64,000 nt of DNA from Stratiolaelaps scimitus (lineage: Eukaryota > Arthropoda > Arachnida > Mesostigmata > Laelapidae). The stretch lies in contig JABWDB010000012.1 in assembly GCA_019614645.1 (NCBI GenBank), positions 2,232,001-2,296,000 of the forward strand. The letters are read 5' to 3'. The notes below the pieces were generated by a model. The model did no database searches, was not told the DNA's origin, and saw nothing but the letters and a program-made list of their open reading frames with translations. The position numbers were made by a program, and so were the translations under genes. This document shows positions 59,570 to 64,000 of the stretch, in pieces (positions within the stretch are counted from its first letter, which is position 1; every line of letters starts with the position of its first letter).

Positions 59570-62500
59570 GTTTAAAGCAGTCCCAATGGAAATTGGCTTG
59601 GAAGTGTTGGGTGTAGGGTTAGCGAATTCCTTATTGCAACCAGGACAGCGTCAATGTGACAGGTCTTTCCGAAGTAATAAAAGGACTTCTACCCTAAAAG
59701 AGCCAGAAATTATATTATTATCAACTATAAGTTTTAAGAAATAATGTTTATGCAAACCTGTAAATAAATAAGAATTTTCGATATAATTTATTATAATTTA
59801 TCTGTGCATTTTTATTTAATGCTCAGATACTTCTGGTGCTAGTTATATAGCATATATATATATATATATATATAATAGGAATTTTCAGGGTCCCCGTGAG
59901 GGTGCGTCGGATTGCCGCGGTTTTTCAGGGACCCCCTCCCACTTGAGAGGCGCGCAAAAGAACATTTATTCAACGAATTAAAGTCCTGCTTAAAACAATT
60001 ATGACTATGGATAGTGAAAAATAGGTATTCTAAAGACAGGTCGATTTTACAGTGAGGGCGGGATGTCAGATGAACCTGCTGGACTTCTTTAACGGTGAAT
60101 CTCTAGGGTCGCTGTCTACTGCCACCTTCCACCGATGGCCCGAAAACAAGCTCACCCTTCCACAGCATTGAGTTTCGTCGGCTCGACGAACGCACCTACC
60201 TTGGCTTGAGCCCAATATCACGGTTTTAATGCATTCGGTTGCTGGTTTGCTTGAGGAAATTTAAAAGCGCTTTTCGTCGGTTAGACATGCTGGACAAACA
60301 CCCCCCATCCAATGGTGCCGGAGGACCTAGAGACTCAGCTCAGGACCTAGATACTCAGTGGATATAACTCTCCTTCACCACTCCTGGAACATGCTGAGAA
60401 TAAAATGCGGTCCTTACCGTTATTTCATTTATATGCCTTCGCGATGTCTCTTCGTATTGAACCGTGGCCCTGCTTTATGATCTGTGCACCGGTAAATATA
60501 GAGTCAAGCGCGCGTTGGCGCAACCGGTGCCAGGTGGCCAATCGCTACCACTGCGGCGATTAAGTGGTATTCGTTACGAGTAATAGTCATCCCTCTGGGT
60601 TTTTTCAAGCACGCTGTGATTTCATCCACCATCAGGCGCGACCTTCGAGCGGAACCTTTGATTCAGGTGCATAGACGTGGACCTGCTTTGTCTTTCAGAT
60701 AACCCGATGAAGCTTTGTAGCAACTACTAATGGCTGTACACGCGCTCAAAGATACTCTGTTAGAGTATACTTATGTACAGTCAAAAATTCTGCTAAAACT
60801 AAAATCATGGTTTACCGCTGCCTTTATTTCACTCTGCTGCTTCGAACGACTCCCCATTCTAGGCCGCCAGCCAAATTGGCCGTTGACACTGCGGCTTTCT
60901 CGATCCAATATAGCGGAGTAGCCATACAAACATTTGTCCGATCCGCGAAAGTGGTCCACAGCAGATGGCTTTGCATGATACGTCGTATTGAGGCCTTGGC
61001 GGTGAGATTTCCTCTAAAACTACTCCATCACAAGCCATTTCGCTGTCACCGTTAAGGCCGTTCAGGATTCGGCTATCCGTCACAGAAGGATAGCTTATTC
61101 CTTAGGTGGTGATTGCGGGGCAGTGAGAGTTTTTCATATGCGAAAAACGTACCACCAAACTTATAACCTACATGGGCTATATAGTCGGACGAAACTCGAA
61201 CGTCGTTAACAAAAAAATGTCTCCAATAACCGTAATAGCATATATATAAAATAATCTGAAATAGTCCGATAGTAGTATTTCTACAATGGTACTGGTAGTA
61301 TGAATATTGCAACTATTTGCTTGGAAGAGCAATTTTTGCTAGGGAATATAACCCAAGTAATGTTCGATGCTTCGGGATCCGCCCACTGATCGCAATTTTT
61401 TATATGGTTTTGAAAGAGAATCAAAAAATTAAATTTTCGGAAAAATATACATATGTCGTGTAACCACTGTAACCACTATCCACAATGTTTGATATGATAT
61501 GTCGTGTTATTTTGGCTTAATTGTGCTGCTGTACATATAACAAGAGGTATAAATTACCCATTACTCGCATTTTTTTCCAAAAACTGAGAACTAATCCATT
61601 ATCGGATCAAAGCCAACGACAGCCTACTCGTTGATGATTTGAATGCAAATAGAAACCACTATAAATGGCGATCGACACGGTAGCTTTCACGGCTTTCGTT
61701 AATTGTCGTAAGCTGGACATAGAGCTTTGCGGATTATTAAGGAATTAAATTAATGATGTTACGATAATTTAAGCGTTACATAATTCCAATTCGGTTAATA
61801 AATCACAATTGAATTGAATTTCCATTCTTTGGTGTCTACTCATTCACAAAACGTTTAAGTGACTATGTAACAACGTTTGAGTACACTGTATTACTAACTA
61901 CGTACAGTCTAAGCTTCAAATGTTCTAATATAAATTAGACTTAAATACGAGATTCCATAACATGCGGATCGCGTCTGATCGACACCGAGGCTTACGTAAC
62001 TGAAAGGGGACTAACTGAGATCCTGAGATTCCGTGAGTCTATTGGCTCACAAAGGAGTTTTTTTGTCATATAACTCCGACTCCTTGTAACACCCACGCAT
62101 AGAACTGTATTATGTCTTTACTGTATTATGTCTTTTAGGGAACACCTTAATTTCTGTGTGCGTTTTAACCTCTGTTTAAGTAGGTTATTCATTATAGGTG
62201 GCTTCCCCATACGAACGATAACATATGAGGCTATGATAGCTTGACTAACGGCAAAGAAGGCCTTGTTTGAATTCCCACTGATGTACTTGTGTGGGTCGAG
62301 TCACAAAGGTACATTTGGCGCGTGAGCTCAAAACGAGAAAATCAGCTGGACGATAGATATGTCCTATTACACTGGCATATGCCTCTCGGTAAATGCATAG
62401 GTTAAATAAAATTACTGAACCAGACCTCAACTGTGGAATAGAAGCAGCTTTGTTCCCCCGTCCACAATTCTCTCTCCTGTTTCGTCTTCTGGGAACATTA

Positions 62501-63545
62501 TGCTACGATCGAGCCTCCTCAGGAGCAATACCCTCCACAATGGGCAGGGCCGCTTATGGTGGCGCGATAGGAACCAATATTAATAAATCTATGCTGTAAG
62601 CTGGTTCACTCGTATGTCAGCAACGTTTTTCTTTCCTATTTGTTTCGTTCATCCATTCATAGATTGGGTTGAGGCATAAATATTCAGCCATTTTTATACG
62701 GTACATAATTGACACATAAATTAAAATAAAGACTCTTAGTCAGCTGATCAACTGTCTTTTAACGGGATACGGTCCAAGAGGAAATACCTGCGCAAATATC
62801 TGCCGCTTGTTAAACGGTGCAAGATACGAATAGTTTGGAGTTTGGACGTGAATATAAAATAAAAAAACGGTGCTAATAACAATCACGCTATAGGAGAGTA
62901 GCGGCATCATTTATCATACGACGATAGACGGCTCACGGGAGACTTAAATCAAACACCCTCACACGTACTGTTACGCCGAGCGGGCCGAAAGCTCAGACGA
63001 CCATTCTATAGAAATATCCGCTTTGTAGTACTGCGTCAACAATATCTCAGAAGAGGAGGAGGTTCATATGAATAATAATAATGGAATGTTGGCCAGAAGT
63101 ACGAATTATTCATCGCCTTTATGCATTATTGGCCTCATCCAGGTGGTCGTTCATGCTGGACCTATCAGGGTTTTTTTCCAATAGACCCATGCTACGTCGT
63201 TCTTGAGTCAATGTCTGCTGTGGTAAATACTAGTTAGCCGCTCTTAGTTAGTACATAGTAGCGGGCCAATGAAGTTCTGTCTCAAAATTCAGCGCCTCCT
63301 AACGCCCTCTCATTGTTCCTATGCTCTAACGCTCTCATAAATAAATGCGAGAGGAGATGGCGGTGTTTATGACGACGCCGTATCCACAGTTTCACCGCAT
63401 CCTGTCGACCGTACGGATCGGACGTATGTCTTCCCTTGACATAGATGAGCAGGTTGACCCAGAGCAAATGTTTTAACATGAAGCCGCACAGCAGTATGTG
63501 CTAGATGTGCAGTATTTATTTCACCGAAAGGATTCAACGGGACTG
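59570..63545. other. 3' flank of gene B and intergenic DNA
   Basis: (TA)n at 59,852-59,875. Two copies of TTTTCAGGG with a C-rich follow-on lie at 59,884 and 59,923. The rest has short opposing frames (60,730-61,083; 62,245-62,599; 63,282-63,479) without splice support. The last few hundred bases should contain the promoter and 5' UTR of the glycosyltransferase gene, but no core element is obvious. Confidence 0.4.
59676..59681 (+). promoter_or_regulatory. poly(A) signal, gene B
   Basis: AATAAA 112 bp after the stop codon; another AATAAA lies near 59,763. Confidence 0.5.
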
Positions 63546-63549
63546 CAGG

Positions 63550-64000
63550 ATGCGTTGTTTGCCGCGGACAATTCTGTCTATTCTCGCAAGTGTTATTTTG
63601 ATTACGCTGGTCGACAGAATAAGACTCAGTGCTTACCCAGGTGAGCCCCGGAACAGGAAAGGCTCCACAATCTCAGCAAAGCTTAACTCAGTGACTGCAA
63701 CCAGCGTACGGCAAGAGCAGCTCCAACCGAATCAATCCTGGGGATTGAACCTAACAGTGTTAATTGAACCGACGAGACTTCTCGCGAATGTTAGTGTCCT
63801 TATTTGTGTTACAACGGCGCCCTATAATTTGCGAAAGCGGCAGGCTATCCGAGAGACATGGGCAAGGACGCCAAATGTACAGGTAATTTTCTTCATGGGA
63901 ATCCCCCAGGGTTTGTCAAACACCACCAAACAGCTCCAAAGGGGAATCGATATAGAGAAGAATCGATACGACGATTTGGTGCAGATCGGTTTTGCCGACC
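63550..64000 (+). CDS. beta-1,3-galactosyltransferase-like glycosyltransferase, N-terminal part
   Basis: The frame stays open for 150 codons to the window edge, so the C-terminal part is outside. Residues 1-7 form a short basic cytoplasmic end, followed by a type II signal anchor (ILSILASVILITLV) as in Golgi glycosyltransferases, then a polar stem. The catalytic domain begins with VSVLICVTTAPYNLRKRQAI, then RETWA, the conserved (R/K)RxAIRxTW block of the family, then VQVIFFMGIP and the EKNRYDDLVQIGF segment that corresponds to the E...YgDil...F motif. The family transfers galactose or GlcNAc in beta-1,3 linkage; the acceptor cannot be told from here. ATG at 63,550 has A at -3; an in-frame ATG at 63,505, just after a TAG, is the alternative. 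No intron is seen in the visible part. Confidence 0.88.
   Translation, partial: MRCLPRTILSILASVILITLVDRIRLSAYPGEPRNRKGSTISAKLNSVTATSVRQEQLQPNQSWGLNLTVLIEPTRLLANVSVLICVTTAPYNLRKRQAIRETWARTPNVQVIFFMGIPQGLSNTTKQLQRGIDIEKNRYDDLVQIGFAD

Noticed and set aside
1..64000. CRISPR array, operons, rRNA, integrated virus
   Set aside because: No regularly spaced direct repeats with unique spacers, no rRNA-like blocks and no viral structural genes were seen; the sequence is that of an animal chromosome.

Overview
The window is animal nuclear DNA, most likely arthropod, although nothing here fixes the species. The evidence is short coding exons separated by GT-AG introns, poly(A) signals, tRNA-derived SINEs, degenerate non-LTR retrotransposons, long AT-rich stretches full of (TA)n and (AAT)n, and the 5' end of a beta-1,3-glycosyltransferase gene at the right edge. 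There is no operon, no rRNA or intact tRNA gene and no CRISPR array.

Layout. 1-44,000 is gene-poor. It carries two kinds of LINE remnant (8.1-10.1 kb and 19.3-20.9 kb), a SINE family (0.7, 14.4, 16.5, 32.2, 41.9 and 44.0 kb), several perfect or near-perfect inverted repeats, and scattered candidate exons judged only from open frames plus splice signals. The best of these is a minus-strand gene with a His/Gln-rich terminal exon (17.5-18.9 kb). Others include a Kazal-like pair of phase 1-1 exons (27.7-28.0 kb), a Cys-rich terminal exon (11.1-11.3 kb) and a membrane-protein exon (15.9-16.3 kb). These candidates are tentative.

44,706-59,564 is the centrepiece. Two head-to-tail paralogous genes each have seven core exons with the same order, the same intron phases and near-identical lengths for several exons. 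Each predicts a signal peptide, a short N-terminal module, a large Ser/Thr-rich tandem-repeat ectodomain with one N-glycosylation sequon in most repeats, a juxtamembrane helix-like module, one membrane span and a cytoplasmic tail with a conserved basic/SPPRSP end. The repeats are unrelated between the two copies: 12 x 14 aa plus 25 x 12 aa in gene A, and 29 Ser-rich units in gene B, in an exon that arose by local duplication. The constant start of the repeat exon is almost identical between the genes while the other exons have diverged, which suggests gene conversion. This looks like a rapidly evolving mucin-like surface-receptor pair that I cannot match to a named family.

59,565-64,000 is mostly featureless until the type II membrane beta-1,3-galactosyltransferase-like gene that runs off the end. 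Because the neighbouring pair predicts heavily glycosylated proteins, the proximity is worth noting, but a functional link is speculation.
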